A DNA stretch of 64,000 nucleotides from Datisca glomerata (GCA_003255025.1 QANY01008203.1:911564-975563); one strand, 5' to 3'. Counted from the first letter of the stretch, positions 10,594 through 22,904 are shown. Program-made: numbers and translations. The notes: generated by a model not told the origin, from the sequence alone.

Positions 10594-12105
10594 TTACAAT
10601 AACCCATATGCCCAATTTTCAGAATTCAAAACCATTTTTGGGCTTTGATCAATAAAAGGATCAACGGTAAGATTTTTATCATCATAATCACTAATCAACA
10701 AGTCCCAATTGCTGAGTTCATCTTCCCAAAATCCAAAGCTACTGTTGCTGTAATCAAAATCCCACTCAAAGTCTGCGGGAAACTGTAGGTCTTGAAAGAG
10801 ATTGGAGGAATTTGAATTTGAAGAAGAGGATGAAGATGATGAAAGTCTTGTTTCTTTGTTTTGGTGAATTTCATTTGTGGGATTAGCTGAAGAACATTTC
10901 AGTGGGTGGATTTCTTGTCCTTGTTCTTCCAGTCTTTGATGATTTTGGTGCCGTTTTGGTTGATTTTGATCACTTTCTGTGGAAATTGGTTGATGGGTCT
11001 GAGGATCCATTCCCATTTTTTTAAGCTTTTTCTTTATATGAGTGTTCCAGTGGTTCTTAATCTCGTTATCTGTTCGTCCTGGTAGATGAGAAGCAATCTT
11101 TGACCATCTGAAAAATAAAAAAAAATTAATATGATTTTCATAAAAGAAAAAAATATATCAACTTATATTTTCGCAACTAAAGAGGCTAAAAAATGAGAAC
11201 ACATGAGAAGTCAAAAACTGCTTTTTTGTTTAATAATTTGTCAGCCAAATCAAGGTTCTTAAAGAAATGATGGAAAATGAGATGTTTGTTAAAGTGACTA
11301 AGTCTTAATACTTGAAGATCTTATTTTTCCTGAAATCAAGCTGTGGAGCTGAGTATACAAACTTTCATGATTAAAGAAATTTCCACTTGATGGGAGAATA
11401 TAAAATGATTGAGAAATTTCAGAGCATATTAGCTCTGACATTGGAGAAGAAAGTGTTTTGTAATTAATACTCCACAAGTAAAAATATTAAAACACTTTTT
11501 AGTTCTATTATCTCTTGTTTTCACATTTTCTAAAATTTATTAAACTTGTGTAATTAGTGGTAATTGAAATAATAATAAAAACAAAAGTGGAGATGAAGAA
11601 GAGGTAGTGAAAATTGGAAGGAAAAAGAAGAAGAAGAAGAGGAAGAAGAAGAATAGAGAAACCTGTTGCCAAGTTGAGCATGAAGATCAATCACCATTTT
11701 CTCTTCATATTCTGATAGAAGACCTCTCTTCAAATCTGGTCTAAGATAGTTTGTCCATCTCAGCCTGCAACTTTTTCCACACCTCAACAGTCCTGCAATT
11801 GAAATCCCATTTTTATTTTTAATTAAATTCACTCAAATCTATTTCATCTCTCTCTTTTTAATTCATTTTAAATCAAAACCCAAAATAGCCATCTCTCTCT
11901 GACTCTGTTTTTCTAACTTCACACACTCTCTCTCTAAAACAGAGATTGAAAGGCGGGAAATGGGAGGAGAACCTGCAAGCTTAGGAACAGATCTCCAGCA
12001 GCATTGGCCATTGGTGAGAATGAAATTGATGAGTTTCTTATCTTCTTCAGCAGTCCATGGCCCTTTTTTCAACCCAACTTTGTCACAGCAAGGCTGCCTT
12101 CCCAT
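10594..12105 (-). CDS. R2R3-MYB transcription factor (MYB20/MYB43/MYB85-like)
   Basis: Three exons, read 12105-11973, 11792-11663 and 11107-10594, give 133, 130 and 514 nt, or 258 codons plus stop. The first two lengths are the canonical plant R2R3-MYB exon sizes and all junctions are GT-AG. The protein starts [19 protein letters not shown]2 has tryptophans at about residues 17, 37 and 57; R3 has them at 89 and 108, with a leucine at the usual substituted first position. [19 protein letters not shown] closes the DNA-binding domain. The C-terminal half holds a poly-serine run and an acidic, aromatic region ([19 protein letters not shown]), a likely activation domain. The family acts in the nucleus; this type is linked in Arabidopsis to lignin, phenylalanine and secondary-wall regulation. 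Introns are 180 and 555 nt. The exact orthologue is not certain. The frame is intact and likely functional. Confidence 0.95.
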
Positions 12106-12233
12106 CTTCCACACGAAATGAACAGAACCCACAATATCCAATATCCCCTTTTTGAAGAGAGAGAAGTGAAGAGAGAGAAAATATATATTCAAAATGCTAC
12201 TAACTAGGGAAGAACACAGCAAGACTACCTAAA

Positions 12234-12246
12234 CTTATATATATTC
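12234..12246 (-). promoter_or_regulatory. TATA box of the MYB gene
   Basis: Minus-strand GAATATATATAAG lies about 130 nt upstream of the MYB start codon. That leaves a 5' leader of roughly 100 nt, a normal distance for a plant promoter. Position is inferred from sequence only. Confidence 0.6.
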
Positions 12247-13627
12247 ACATTTCTCGTATGGACATGGACTTGGGGAGGTTTACTGTTTTAATTAATTAGT
12301 TTATGTTTTGTTATATTTTATCCAATAATTGTTATTATTGTCTGTCAGGGTTAACATATTGTTTTTCATGAAATTTGACTATTTTGATAGGAAAAAAGTT
12401 AAATTGCCCTTCTTATTTGAATATTATCACAGAATTTTGTGTCTGTTAGATTATGGTGGTCTAACAAGTGCTGCTCTTAATGTTAGAATATTAAGTCATT
12501 GTTCATGAGAAAATTTTTGCTAGGCCATGACTAGGGACAACAACTTAATATTTTCTCTTACAAAAAATCTTCATTACGTCATAAACAACTCAATCCACTA
12601 CAATTTCTCCAACTTGTATATGAAGTTTTACTTCTAATAATTTTATCTTTAAACTTCAAATCACTGTCAGTTTAGTATTTCAGTCAAGTATCAATATCTA
12701 TGTCATGTTCTAAGTTAGGGAGTTCCTTAAAGAGACGACTAAAAACATTTTGTTTCATTTTAAAAAAATTATGGCAGAGATGAAAAGAGATTATAGCTCG
12801 TCAAATGACATCTTTACTTTCTATTAAAATGTGTTTACTTATATACTTCACATGACATGGTTTTATTTTTATAAATTGTGTTACATGTAATTCATGTGAT
12901 AAAGATTTAATCACATTTAACAGAAAATAAATTCACATTCACAATCTTATAGGTTCAAATTGTGAAACTTTAATTAGCACGTAAATTGTGATATAACGTC
13001 ATATTTCAAGAAATTATATGTAAGATTGCATATATGACTTAAGTAGGAATTCAATATTTCACGAAAACTATAATTTTTTATGCTAACATTTGGATCATAT
13101 TAGATTATCATATGATTTATGATTCACAATATCAATATTGTGACGGTAGTTGATAAATTTTCATATACTTGTTGGGGAGTGGACACGTGTGTGTGAGAAA
13201 GAGAAGTAGGACACGTGCGAGAGTGATTTGAAAGGGACACCTCGTCAACAATCTTTGCTTGGGGTTGAAGCGAGAGGTACTCCCAAGTTCCACTCCACCA
13301 TTCACACTCGCACACAACTCATTTGAACAAAGTAAAAGCAAATCAAACTTTCAAATTGACCAGACACTATCATTTGTAAGTTAGGAATTCAAACCTATTA
13401 TATCTCATAGAAAACTTTCGAATTCAAAAAAAATAATCAAAAAGAAAATAAAATAAAAACAGCCCTTAGAAAGCCTATGCTTTTGACACGTATGTTTATC
13501 ACATTTTAGTGTGTGAATTGATTATTATTATAATTGGTGGATAACACTCAAGTTTTAGAACCAATAAATTTTTTGTTTAATTATATTGGTTATTGTCATC
13601 GTTTTTTTACAAAGATGGATAAGTATT
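12247..13627. other. Upstream region of the MYB gene, no gene seen
   Basis: About 1.4 kb of AT-rich sequence between the MYB promoter and a Copia element. It carries paired G-box motifs (13181-13217). The minus-strand open frames at 13124-13341 overlap each other in two frames and look like chance. The promoter may extend up to the Copia LTR. Confidence 0.55.
13181..13217. promoter_or_regulatory. Two identical G-box/ABRE-type motifs
   Basis: GGACACGTG occurs at 13181-13189 and again at 13209-13217, 28 bp apart. CACGTG is the binding core for plant bZIP and bHLH factors, and GACACGTG fits the ABA-response type. They lie about 1.1 kb upstream of the MYB start, so a role there is possible but unproven. 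Confidence 0.4.
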
Positions 13628-13970
13628 TGTTAAGCCAGATAATCACCTTCAATTTATTGACATGGATGTCACATCGATCAAGTAAGAGCTATCTTAACAA
13701 TCTGTTAACTACACCTCAAATAGTTGATAGCTAGTGTTAGTTTTGTAATATTCTTACATTGTGTAACTAAGTCGTTAGTTTAGTTATGAGGTTAGTAGTA
13801 TTGTGAGTAAAAACATTTAGTCCTTCTAAGCTTATATATACCGCCCCATTCTTTTGAGAAAGGTAATGAAACATTAAGCATTCATCAAGCTTCTACTCTC
13901 CTGAATTTTTTTCTCTTTGTGTCTTCTCTCTCATTCTTCTTTCTTTTTCAGTTCATTACGTTTCTTTACA
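13628..13970 (+). repeat. 5' LTR of the Copia element at 13628
   Basis: Begins TGTTAAGCCAGATAATCACC and ends TTTCTTTACA. A TATA-like CTTATATATACC near 13830 fits the LTR promoter. Confidence 0.85.
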
Positions 13971-13983
13971 TGATATCAGAGCC
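13971..13983 (+). other. Primer binding site, one mismatch
   Basis: TGATATCAGAGCC directly follows the LTR. It differs by one base from the initiator tRNA-Met complement TGGTATCAGAGCC. Confidence 0.8.
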
Positions 13984-14019
13984 TATGTATGACAAGCGTT
14001 TTTGGCTAATAACATTGAA

Positions 14020-14990
14020 AGTAGTTCAACAGCGAGCAATGCTACTACGACTCATCAAACCTGCAAAGCTTCCTCTCAAATATGTTAAGTAGTTCCCTAT
14101 TTGTAAAATTGGATAGAGGAAATTATGTCCTCTGGAAATCTCAAGTGATTCCAGTTATCATTGAAATGGGCTAGATAGAGTTGTGTTCGAGACTGAAGGA
14201 AAGCCAAACAAGAAGCTTGTAAATGGAGAAATCAATCCAGAACACGTTGTATGGATTAAGAAGGACCAAATTCTTTTGAGTTGGTTGAGAACTTCTATGT
14301 CTGAAGGATTCTACGAACAATCACTCAATACAACTCTTCTGCTGAAGTCTGGAATTCTTTAGAAATGAATTTCATGAGTAATCTTGAGCAAGGATGATGA
14401 AATTGAGAAACCTGTTTCAAACCTGCAAGAAAGAGAATATGTCTGTGACAGACTTCTGTGAAAAAATTAGGAAAATTGCAAATAGCCTAGCTGCGGCTGG
14501 ACAACCTGTAAATGAGCAAGAATTGATATTGTATGTTCTAAATGGCTTAAGATCAGAGTTTGACTCTGTAGTTGTGAATGTCACCTCAAGAACTGAACAT
14601 TTAGATTTGGAAGAAGTTCAATCCCTTCTCATGTGCCATTGAAGTAGTCTTGAGAAGCAAATGAGTGAAATGAAAGCTTGATTAAGATGAGTGAAGCATG
14701 CTTACTGGAAATACTGGTTTTAATTTCAAGAGAGGAGGACATTCTAATGGTCCATTTTAGAACAATTTCAGCAATTTTAACAGAAATTCTGGTAGAGGCT
14801 CTTCTTTCCAAAACCATGCAAACAGGGGTGGTTTTTAGGCAAGAGGAAGGAACAACAACAAGCTAACTTGTCAAGTCTATGGCAAGATTGGACATGCAAC
14901 AAATGTTTGCTGTTATAGATTTGAAAGGAACTTTCAAGGAGGAAATATGCCTTATCAATCTCAGAATGGAAGCAGTGCACAGTTCAGTGG
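14020..14990 (+). pseudogene. Copia gag remnant
   Basis: The frame at 14394-14642 translates to a typical Copia gag core (LRNLFQTCKKENMSVTDFCE, then NGLRSEFDSVVVNV). Flanking gag pieces lie in other frames. A zinc knuckle follows at about 14870-14930 (CQVYGKIGHATNVCC), with the second cysteine replaced by tyrosine. Several in-frame stops make it non-functional. Confidence 0.85.
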
Positions 14991-15004
14991 ACAAAACTCA
15001 CAGA

Positions 15005-16640
15005 CTACAGGGAATTCTTCTTCACCAATAGCTTATTTTGCATCACCTTTAGCCGATGTTGCTTGCCTGAGTCAGTATGTGACATGGCTTGATATGTTGA
15101 TAGTGCAACTATAAACCATGTCACCTCATATCTGAATAACCTAAGCCTCGCACAAGTGTATACTGGTAGTGAAAGACTTACAGTGGGAAATGATAAGACC
15201 TTAGCTATTTCACATGTTGGTTCAACCTTTTTACCTACTAAATGCTCTCCTAAACGATCTTTAAAATTGAATTCATTGTTAAGAGTACCTGAAATAAAAA
15301 AGAACTTGGTTAGTGTTTCTAAATTGACTAAAGATAATGACATTTTTATCGAGTTTCATTCTGACATTTGTTATGTGAAGGACAAGAAAATATGAACAAT
15401 TCTGCTGGAGAGAATCCTCAGAGACGGTCTGTACCTGCTAACAATTCCTGAATATGGGAAACCAAACTTGTTTGCTTATCTTACTCAGAATATGAGTTCT
15501 AGAATCTGTAAAAAAAATATGTTGTAATAGCCCTGTTAAATATGTTTCTTTGTTGAATAATTCAAATTTCTATAATATGCCTACTTTTAGTACTTCTTGT
15601 TTAGCTAAGAGTCCTGCAGCATACAATTTTTCATCTTCCGATAATAATGTTGTAAGAAATACAAACTCTATTTTCAATTCAAGTTCTTGTTCTGTATGTC
15701 TTCTACTTCTCAACATTTCTTCAGTCTTACACAAAATAAGCATAACATGAGCATCTTTACTGAAAATATGCTGAAACAAGCTGATATATGGCATAAACAT
15801 TTATGGCATCCTACGTCAATCATTTTACATAAGGTGTTAAAATCTAATAATTCACTCATTCCTAAACAGATTCCCAGTTTCCTAAAAATCATGCATTACC
15901 CTTTCCAACTTCTCTTTCTAAGATTTCTAAACCACTTGAATTGATTCATGTAGATCCATGGGGTTCATAACCTTTAAATTTTGAAGAAGGTTATAGATAT
16001 TATGTGTGTTTCCTTGATGATTTTAGGAAATACTCTTGGGTATACCCTTTGAAACTCAAGTCCGAAACTCAAGTCTGAAACTCTTAATACCTTTATTATC
16101 TTCAAAAGCTTAGTTGAAAAACAACTTGATTGTACTATCAAAACTGTTCAATTGGATTTTGGGGGTGAATTCAGACCTTTTGTCAAATACTTACAATCTC
16201 AGGGAATTAAATTCAGGCATCCCAGCCTCCATACACACCAGCAAATTGAGAAAATTGAGAGGAAGCACAAGCATCTAGTAGAAACAGGCTTGACACTTCT
16301 AGCTCAAGCAAGTATCCCCCTTGATTTTTGGTGGGAATCTTTTCAAACTGTCATTACCTCATAAGCAGACTGCATACAGAAACACTTGACTTTAAAAGCC
16401 CTTTCCAAGTTCTTTATTTCAAAATACCATATTATAACACCTTAAGATCTTTTGGATATGCATGTTTTCTCTACTTAAGGCTAAATAATGCTCATAAATT
16501 TGCTTTTCATCCTGATTTGTGCTTGTTTCTTGGTTATTCTCTTGATCATGAAGGCTATAAATTTCTACATCCTTCTGATAGACTCTTTATCACTAGAAAT
16601 GTTGTGTTTAATGAGTTTGTTTTTTCGTAAAAAGAGTTAT
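15005..16640 (+). pseudogene. Copia protease and integrase remnant
   Basis: The protease region ends near 15395 (LLRVPEIKKNLVSVSKLT). A GAG-pre-integrase motif is seen at about 15775-15840 (ADIWHKHLWHPTSIILHKVL). The integrase core is at about 16150-16360 (DFGGEFRPFVKYLQSQGIKF, then HKHLVETGLTLLAQASIPLD), followed by its C-terminal part (SFGYACFLYLRLNNAHKF, CLFLGYSLDHEGYKFLH). The domain is spread over three frames with stops. A local duplication of CTCAAGTC(T/C)GAAACT lies near 16055-16080. Confidence 0.88.
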
Positions 16641-17099
16641 TCAATAAAATCAAAACACCAGTCATATTCCTATTTATAATATGCCTACTATCACTTCTAT
16701 TTTCAGCCAGATTCTTTCTGTATGCCTTCAAGGTCACCTTCATGTCATATTATAGACCCCTTTGAATTCTACATCAGCGAATTCTTCTTCTGCTCAACAT
16801 CCTTATCATAATGAGGACAATTTGGGTAACTCAACTTCTCTATCATCTAGTCAAATTCCCATGGTACCTAATCTCCCTATAAATTTACTAAATTTTCCTT
16901 CTATAGCTGATAAACTATTTATTGACTTGCCTGGTTTAGCCATTTCTCCACCTAACATATAGCTCTCAATTTCAAATATACCTGCACAAAATCCTAACCA
17001 AGTTGTATCTACCAGAAACTCTACTTATAATATGATGACTAGGTCCAAAAATGACATAAGAAAACCTAAGGCCTTCTTTCTACCAAAAATCATCTTTCT

Positions 17100-17790
17100 C
17101 ATATAGACATACCCTCTGAACCTACATGTGTTGAGCAGGCTCTTAACAATCCTTCCTGGTTTAGTCTTGTTGTAAAGCCAACAACTATAAGAATTATTCT
17201 CCATCTTGCTGTCTGCTTTTTCTGGATTGTTAGGCAAATTGATGTCAACAATTGCCTTTCTTAATGGGTATATCAAAGAGGATGTGTTCATGGTTCAACC
17301 AGTGGGTGTTGTTGACAAAACCAAGCTAAATCATTTCTACCATCCCAAGAAAGCTCTTTATGGGTTGAAACAGACTCCAAGGGCCTGGTATACAGAGACA
17401 ACATTGATTTGTTGTTGTTTCTTGTATATGTAGATGATATTCTTGTCATAGGTAACAACAAATTGAAGATTCAACTACTTATTGAAAGGTTAAACCAAAT
17501 TATGCTTTAAAGGACCTTTGAAACATTATTTCCTTGGTATTGAGGTTTATAGAAGTTTAGTGGGATGAATCTTAATTGGAGGAAGTATATTACCGACCTA
17601 CTCAAAAGAACTAAAATGGATGGGGCCAAACCAACTACCTCACTAGTCTGTTCTAGTATTAAGTTATTTGCTTATGAAAGAGATCCCTTTACTGATATCA
17701 CTTTGTTTACAAGCATCAAAGGTGCTTTATAGTACATGTCAATAAGAAGACCAGGTATAACCTTCATAGTAAATAAACTGAGCTAATATC
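17100..17790 (+). pseudogene. Copia reverse transcriptase remnant
   Basis: RT motifs: DVNNAFLNGYIKEDVFMVQP-like text at 17236-17300, KKALYGLKQTPRAWY at 17347-17391, and an intact YVDD active site at 17427-17438 (FLVYVDDILVIGN). Frameshifts separate these motifs and the start of the domain is missing or degraded. Confidence 0.88.
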
Positions 17791-17879
17791 TTCATAAACC
17801 AACCATCATTCACTGACAATCACGTAAAAGGATCTATCTAAAGGGCACAATTGATGAAAGACTTTTCATAAAACCATAA

Positions 17880-18359
17880 AAATAAATTGATATAACAGCA
17901 TACTCAGATGTTGATTGGGCTGGAGATGTGGATGACAGACGTTCCACAAGTGTTTATCTTATATTTCTTGGCAACAACTTGATGTCTTGGTCATCAAAGA
18001 AGCGGAAAATAATGTCTAGATCAAGCATTGAAAGTGAGTATAGGTGATCTACGTTCAATGGTGCTGCAGAAATACAATGGTTTTAGAATTTACTCTCTGA
18101 ATTGCATTTCAAGTATTCATTTCTCCTATTTTATGGGTTGATAATGTTAGTGCACTATCTTTTACTTCCAATCCAATTCTCCATGGTACAAGAAAATACA
18201 TTGACTTGGACTTTATTAGAGATAGTTACAAGTAAAAGCTTGGAAGTAAGGTATGTTCCATCCATGGATCAACTTGCTGATGTTTTGACTAAAGCAGTCT
18301 CTACTCCTCGATTTCTCTACTTGAAAAACAAGCTTCAGGTTGTCACTACCCCCTTTAGC
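17880..18359 (+). pseudogene. Copia RNase H remnant
   Basis: Around 17905-18050 the translation gives SDVDWAGDVDDRRSTSVYL and MSWSSKKRKIMSRSSIESEY, the Copia RNase H signature. The tail at 18240-18330 reads VRYVPSMDQLADVLTKAVST. Stops are present. Confidence 0.88.
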
Positions 18360-18370
18360 TTGAGGGGGGA
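18360..18370 (+). other. Polypurine tract
   Basis: TTGAGGGGGGA lies directly before the 3' LTR start TGCTAAGC. Confidence 0.8.
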
Positions 18371-18687
18371 TGCTAAGCTAGATAATCGCCCTCGACTTAG
18401 TGACATGGATGTCACATGAGTCAAGTAAGAGCTACCTCAATCTGCCAACTAAACCTCAAATAGCTACTAGTTAGTGTTAGTTTTATAATATTCTTACATT
18501 GTGTAACTAAGTTGTTAGTATTATTGTTAGTAAAAATAGTTAGTCCTTGTAAGCTTATATATATTGCCTTTATTCTTCAGAGAAAGGTAATGAAGCATTC
18601 ATCAAGCTTTTACTCGCTTGAATTCTTTTCTCTTCGTGTCTTCTCTCTCATTCTTCTTTCCTTTTCAGTTCATTACCTTTCTTTATA
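18371..18687 (+). repeat. 3' LTR of the Copia element at 13628
   Basis: 317 bp, TGCTAAGCTAGATAATCGCC through TTTCTTTATA. It is slightly shorter than the 5' LTR because of small deletions. Confidence 0.85.
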
Positions 18688-19011
18688 GCAGTAGTTACAA
18701 AAGTATGGTAAGATGTAGGTTTTGAATGGTACAAATATGTTATTATTAAATATAATAATTTTTTTCTACCTTTACTTTTGAACTATATAGTACAGATTGA
18801 GATTCAGATAAATACAGAGAATTGTATTAAATCTCAATCTTTCATTTCATTTTAATAGTCTAAATTAATCTAAAAATGGCAACTTTCTATGTACTTTCAA
18901 GTATATGCTGAGTAGATTTAAATCATTGAAAATGAATGAAAGGATTTGAATTACATAAACATAAACTTCTCATTTTAGAAATAATTATCTAAATTTCTCT
19001 GAAAGGAGAGT
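18688..19011. other. Spacer between two Copia elements
   Basis: AT-rich with no gene. GAAAGGAGAG just before 19012 could be a purine tract of a lost upstream element, but this is speculative. Confidence 0.4.
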
Positions 19012-19984
19012 GTTGTACTTCTTCATTCTACTTCTTGATTACTAGATCTACTTCATTGTACATTAAGTGTACTTCATAATACTCATATAAATATAACATC
19101 TAGCATTGAACTCAGTAATGAACACTTACTGAGTTCTGCATTCTTATCTTTTCTATCTTTTAGTTAAATGTTTTATGGTATCATAGACACAAAGGCTAAG
19201 TATCAATGGCAAATACTGAAAATACATAAAGTAATTCAGCTGCTGCAACAAGCACAATCCAAATGACTTCAAGCTTAGTGATTAGCAACATACTGATTAG
19301 TTCTCTGTCCATCAAGCTTGACAAGAATAATTTAATGATTTAGAAGTCACAAGTAACACCAACAATCGTTGGGCACGAGCTTGATGATATAGTATTTGGT
19401 AAATCAAGAAAGCCAAGCAAGAAATTGGCTGATGGGAATGAAAACCCAGATTGTAGAATCTGGATTAGGAAAGACTAGTTGGTCTTAAACTGGATAAAGG
19501 CTTCAATGATAGAAGGAGTGCTTGCCTCTGTTGCCCAATATGAATCTTCTGCAGAGGTTTAGAGAAGTTTGGAACAAACCTTTGCTAGGAAGTTAAGAGC
19601 AAGGATCATGTAGTTGAGGAACTCACTGTAAAATACCACAAAGGGAAGTGATTCAATTTTAGAATGTTGTGATAAAATGAGAAGGTTCTCAGATGCTCTA
19701 GGAGCTATGGCCTGCTGGACAGGTAACACATATCAAGATTTGATGATGTGTGTCATGAATGGTTTAGGGTCTAAATTTGATCTTGTAGTCATAAACATTA
19801 CCTTGAGAGTTGATAGTATCAAAATGGAAGAAATGAAAGTTCTTATTCTCTGTCATGAAAGTAGGCTAGAAAATCAATTGGTATTAAGTAAAGCTAGTAA
19901 TCAAGAAGATATAATGAAGAAGTACAATGCTCTTCTTTCTACTAACAGCTCACGGCTAGAGAGCAATTTGATAGTTAGTGAATG
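19012..19984 (+). mobile_element. Truncated second Copia element: LTR plus gag
   Basis: A probable short LTR (TGTTGTACTTCTTCATTC to TGTTTTA, about 164 bp) ends at a primer site, TGGTATCATAGACAC, at 19176. A gag frame starts at about 19206 (MANTENT) and is broken by stops. The piece at 19677-19985 reads MMCVMNGLGSKFDLVVINIT, parallel to the gag of the first element. No pol follows; the element is cut off near 19985. The LTR start is an estimate. Confidence 0.7.
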
Positions 19985-20342
19985 AATTGACAAAACCACT
20001 TCTACTTAAAAGTTGATAATAACACATTCCACGCTAAGCTAATAAAGCTCACTCCTTCTCCGTAACATGGAAGTACAATGCCTACCTAATGAGCTGTTGG
20101 CATAAATAGGATTAGAAATTATGAGTCATCAAAGTCTTTCCTCTATACGTAAAAGCCTACATAGCATAATTATACAATTTGTCTTTAATTTCCAACTAAT
20201 AAGTTTTGGTGAAAGTTGAAGTAAAATACATCACGCTCTTTGAATGACTTTTTTGATAGTTGACATGCCTTTTCCTCTCTTAAACAAAACAAAAGACAAC
20301 GAACAATCATATGTTAACGTAATATCTTAGCATAGCTATTAG
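19985..20342. other. Spacer, nothing recognised
   Basis: No open frame, terminal repeat or RNA gene is visible between the gag fragment and the next repeat. Confidence 0.5.
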
Positions 20343-20531
20343 TAGAGGTGGCAAGTGGACCAGTTTGGCTCGCGAAACTGGCTGAACTAACTCGTTATAA
20401 TTCGGGACCGGCCCGACCCAATATTGAACAGTATCGGGCCAGTTAAGGCCCGTGAGCCAGGTCCGGGCCATCACGGGCCTAGCCCGTGAATCCACTATTT
20501 TGTCTAAAAAATTGAATAATTATATATGTAT

Positions 20532-20605
20532 TGAAGTTTGAACTCTTGACCCCTCTTATAAATCACACTCTTTACCAATAGACCAAGACAACATCTTGTT
20601 AGATA
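20532..20605 (-). repeat. tRNA-like A/B box sequence, minus strand
   Basis: On the minus strand TGGTCTATTGG is followed about 30 nt later by GAGTTCAAACTTC. These resemble pol III A and B boxes. No cloverleaf can be drawn, so this is not called a tRNA gene. Confidence 0.3.
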
Positions 20606-20808
20606 TATTATTTAATATAAAATATATTCTTATTGTCTTTTAACACATTTTATCGAAACTTCATATAATATACTTTTGAGACAAACATATTTAATTAAAT
20701 AAAAAAAATTATAGTTTATGAATTTAATAAATAAAATAATTATTTTATTATTACAAGCTTTATTGATATTTTAAAATAATGAAATAAATAATTATAAGAA
20801 AATAATAT

Positions 20809-20880
20809 GACTTCCATATAACTTAGTGGTAATCCCTACATTTCATCTATTGCTCACCAAGATTCAACTCTCCTCATCTA
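20809..20880 (+). repeat. tRNA-like A/B box sequence, plus strand
   Basis: TAACTTAGTGG followed about 30 nt later by AGATTCAACTCTCC again resembles A and B boxes. It faces away from the minus-strand copy at 20532-20605 inside the same element. Confidence 0.3.
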
Positions 20881-20981
20881 CATTTTTTAGAATTAAATCA
20901 TATTAAATAGAAGAAAAACGGGTCAGTTTTTTAATTGGGCCGGCCCATGAACCGACACGACCCGGATCGTCATTTTTCTAG

Positions 20982-22704
20982 TCATAGAAAAATGAAATGG
21001 CATCGATCTGAGTATGAAAACCAAATAAACTCACTTTCCATTTTAGTCATCCGAATTTTACCAAATCAGATACATATATTAAATTTGTTTATATATGGAC
21101 AAATGACATTATTTCACCAGCTAAGATCAGAAATTGTCAATATTTTCCGAGTTTGTTTAAATAAAGCGAAAAAAGAAAAATATTGTTATGAAAACATATG
21201 TGAAAATACATATGACAATAAAGAAGTACTATGACTTTACTATAAATATATATTTTGTTAAAGGAAATCAGCAGCACAATTTCAAATGGTATGAAAACTT
21301 GGAATAATCAAAGATTTTAATAATTGAAATATATCAACCGCAAAAGATCAAAGTCATACCACAAAGTGACAATTTTGCTTTCAACCCTAATACCAAATCT
21401 AATATTTACGTAGATTTTCATGTATTTCTTTCATCATATATATATATATATATATAATATACGAGTAGTTGGTCATTATTTACGGCAACCCAGAAACATA
21501 TCTACTACAGTTTTTTCTGTTTTTTTAATTTATAAATAGATAAGGCTAACGGACTATTTGTAGGGTTTTATTGAGCTATTGGTTCAGAAATGTCATACAA
21601 AAACATCAGTTTGTTGAGTTTTTGCTAATTAAGTTTCATATAATGATCAAGGTTTTTAAATTAACTCAGTTAGTTAGAGTGTTAGAGATCTGATTCTTTT
21701 ACTGCTCTTTTGAAATATTCCGTGCAGACAGAGTGGGATGAACTCAGTATACGACCGATATTGAGAATGACTCCTAAAATGAATATAAGTTGAACAAATA
21801 TAATTCATAAAACGATGGATTAAGGAAACAATAAATTGAAACAGTTAAACTAAATTAGAATGTCTTCCTCTAATTTTCAGTGATGGGACAAAACATTATG
21901 GTTTGGTCTTTTTGCAATGTCTAGCAAAGTATGAAACAATGTCTTTCCCCTAAATTTTCAGCATTCACGGCAAAGATTAAGGGACTCCGGATACATTTCT
22001 TCTTTGAATCTTTGAATCTCACTATTCTTTGATTCCAAATATTAATTTAGCGGTTTTGACTACTGAAATTTGTCAAAGCAATTCAAATAAAATTGAGTCA
22101 CATATTTTAAACTAGGTCAAATATATCAAACACTAGCTAGCATCCACTAAATTTGATAGGAGGGAGGAAAAGGTTGTGACAAATTGAAACTAATGGAAAA
22201 AAAATGAGAAAGTAAACTTACCAAAAAAACTTATTAACGCAGTGATTTTATAAACTTTCTGACAGCTCATTTATAAACATTTTTCAGAATTAATTAAAAT
22301 TAAAATATGTATTTGATAAACTCGGTCTTTCTTTATTTAGAAGAATAAAGATCATGTTTACCGATCAAAGAGTACTTTAGTTCACCATTTCTTCATTTTA
22401 AAAAAATTGACATTGTTATAAATTATATGTAAAGCCATAATATGACCATCCGACAATTGTCCATAAAATTTGAAAATGCTTTATTATTTGCTCATTTGTT
22501 CTTAGCCCGTTGACGTGGTTCTTGCATTTTTTTTAAAGAGATTCTAATTATAAATAATATTCTCGCTAATTGTTCAAAATTTCTCGGCACCCGTTCAAAA
22601 AAATTATGGTTACGCTCCGACATATATAATTTTTCTAAAGTAAAACTTATAAAGGGATTGCAATTTAGAAACAAGAAATATGAGAACTCAAATTCCTTGA
22701 GGAT
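20982..22704. other. Intergenic, nothing recognised
   Basis: AT-rich sequence with a TA microsatellite at 21436-21457. The short frames at 20935-21234 and 22492-22674 have no recognisable domain. Confidence 0.55.
21436..21457. repeat. (AT)n microsatellite
   Basis: About 11 uninterrupted AT dinucleotides. Confidence 0.9.
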
Positions 22705-22904
22705 TTCCTAATAAGGATGTCAATATTACTCATAGGTTGAGTACTCAAGGGTACCTAACCCTAATTGATAGGGTATGAGGTTTTCAATGAGTTTGGTATG
22801 AATATATAAAAAATTTCTATAGGGGTATGGTTAGGGTATGAATTTCGACATATCCATCATCATTTACTCATTGACCCCCCCCCCCTCCCTCACACACACA
22901 TATC

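Larger units (their letters stand above)
13628..18687 (+). mobile_element. Decayed Copia (Ty1) retrotransposon, about 5.1 kb
   Basis: LTRs at 13628-13970 and 18371-18687 bound a gag-protease-integrase-RT-RNase H interior in Copia order. The LTRs share long blocks such as TGACATGGATGTCACAT and ATTCTTACATTGTGTAACTA. The primer site follows the 5' LTR and a purine tract precedes the 3' LTR. Every coding domain is cut by stops and frameshifts. The flanking pentamers (GTATT left, GCAGT right) agree at only 3 of 5 positions, so the target duplication is decayed or absent. Confidence 0.92.
20343..20981. mobile_element. Probable non-autonomous hAT-like element, ends decayed
   Basis: The left end TAGAGGTGGCAAGTGGAC is typical of plant hAT-derived short elements. 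Both ends carry GC-rich GGGCC/GGCCC motifs (CGGGCCAGTTAAGGCCCG near 20434, GGGCCGGCCCATGAACC near 20937) that stand out from the AT-rich centre. The right end near CATTTTTCTAG does not pair well and no 8-bp target duplication is seen, so class and right border are tentative. Confidence 0.4.

Noticed and set aside
13124..13341. Two overlapping minus-strand ORFs upstream of the MYB gene
   Set aside because: They overlap in different frames, show no domain and sit in AT-rich promoter sequence.
20532..20880. tRNA genes
   Set aside because: Only A- and B-box-like strings are present; no acceptor stem or anticodon arm can be formed.
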